Positions 14,829-15,099 of a stretch of 15,099 nt of DNA are shown here, piece after piece. The stretch comes from Burkholderiales bacterium. GTDB lineage: Bacteria > Pseudomonadota > Gammaproteobacteria > Burkholderiales > SHXO01. The stretch covers positions 1-15,099 of the forward strand of contig JAHCKU010000035.1 of NCBI GenBank assembly GCA_026125625.1, given 5' to 3'. Numbering within the stretch: position 1 is the first letter of the stretch; each line of letters starts with the position of its first letter. The position numbers and the translations under genes were made by a program. The notes under the pieces are model-generated. The model was not told the DNA's origin. It saw nothing but the letters and a program-made list of their open reading frames with translations, and made no database searches.

Positions 14829-15099
14829 ATGAAGACCAGGCATTCCCAGGGCTTTTCCACACGTGCCATCCATGCAGGTCAGGAGCCGGACCCGTCGACC
14901 GGCGCAGTCATGCCTCCGATCTACGCCACGTCCACGTTCAAGCAGCGCTCGCCGGGCGAGCACACCGGCTTCGAATACTCGCGCAGCCAGAACCCCACGC
15001 GCATGGCATTCGAGCGCTGTCTCGCCGATCTCGAATCCGGCAGCATGGCCTGGGCATTTTCATCGGGGCTGGCGGCCATGGGAACGGTGCTCGAGCTGC
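14829..15099 (+). CDS. Cystathionine gamma-synthase/lyase-type PLP enzyme, N-terminal part (3' end outside window)
   Basis: The first 90 codons of a Cys/Met-metabolism PLP-dependent enzyme; the frame is open to the window's end. Recognisable family segments are FSTRAIHAGQEPDPSTGAV, PPIYATSTF, then YSRSQNPTR and the FSSGLAAMGTVLEL region, which is the start of the PLP-phosphate-binding part. The YSRxxNPT motif is common to MetB, MetC, cystathionine gamma-lyase and methionine gamma-lyase, so the exact reaction cannot be chosen from this part. It is cytoplasmic and acts in transsulfuration or sulfur amino acid turnover. Start ATG 14829 has AAGGAG 11 bases upstream. The active-site lysine lies beyond the window. 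Confidence 0.9.
   Translation, partial: MKTRHSQGFSTRAIHAGQEPDPSTGAVMPPIYATSTFKQRSPGEHTGFEYSRSQNPTRMAFERCLADLESGSMAWAFSSGLAAMGTVLEL

Overview
The window is GC-rich, tightly packed proteobacterial chromosome. The start and end of the window cut two housekeeping genes (argH and a Cys/Met-metabolism PLP enzyme). Protein style, overlapping gene ends and codon use fit a beta- or gammaproteobacterium, but I cannot name a genus from the sequence. No rRNA, tRNA, CRISPR, phage or insertion sequence was seen.

Layout: (1) 1-1177: the 3' end of argH, then an SDR oxidoreductase. (2) 1304-5962: a complete branched-chain-amino-acid-type (HAAT family) ABC importer on the + strand, in the order substrate-binding protein, LivH, LivM, LivG, LivF. 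(3) 6088-13183: a zinc-homeostasis island. A divergent pair of operons shares one palindromic operator at about 7561-7580. To the left on the - strand lie a DUF2796 (ZrgA-type) gene with an apparent frameshift and a DUF3299 lipoprotein gene. To the right on the + strand lie a MacB/LolD-type ATPase, an FtsX-type permease with a His-rich loop, and a second, secreted DUF3299 protein. Convergent to these, on the - strand, are a Fur-family regulator (Zur-like), a MerC-family membrane protein, a COG0523 GTPase and an unrecognised secreted protein. (4) 13349-15099: a Tat-exported SMP-30/gluconolactonase-like protein on the - strand, and the start of a cystathionine gamma-synthase/lyase-type gene on the + strand.

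The zinc reading rests on three things seen together: ZrgABCDE-type gene content (DUF2796, two DUF3299, MacB-like ABC pair), a Fur/Zur regulator beside a COG0523 metallochaperone GTPase, and a repeated palindrome of the form GCAAC-N3-GTTGC. Two copies match at 19 of 20 bases and lie upstream of the ABC/ZrgA pair and of the MerC-COG0523 operon. A third, variant copy lies in the otherwise gene-free 5963-6341 region. There it sits about 80 bases before a strong Rho-independent terminator on the - strand, which suggests a short Zur-controlled RNA. The most interesting open question is how an FtsX/MacB-type ABC pair, a class that usually does not import, works with two DUF3299 proteins in zinc supply.
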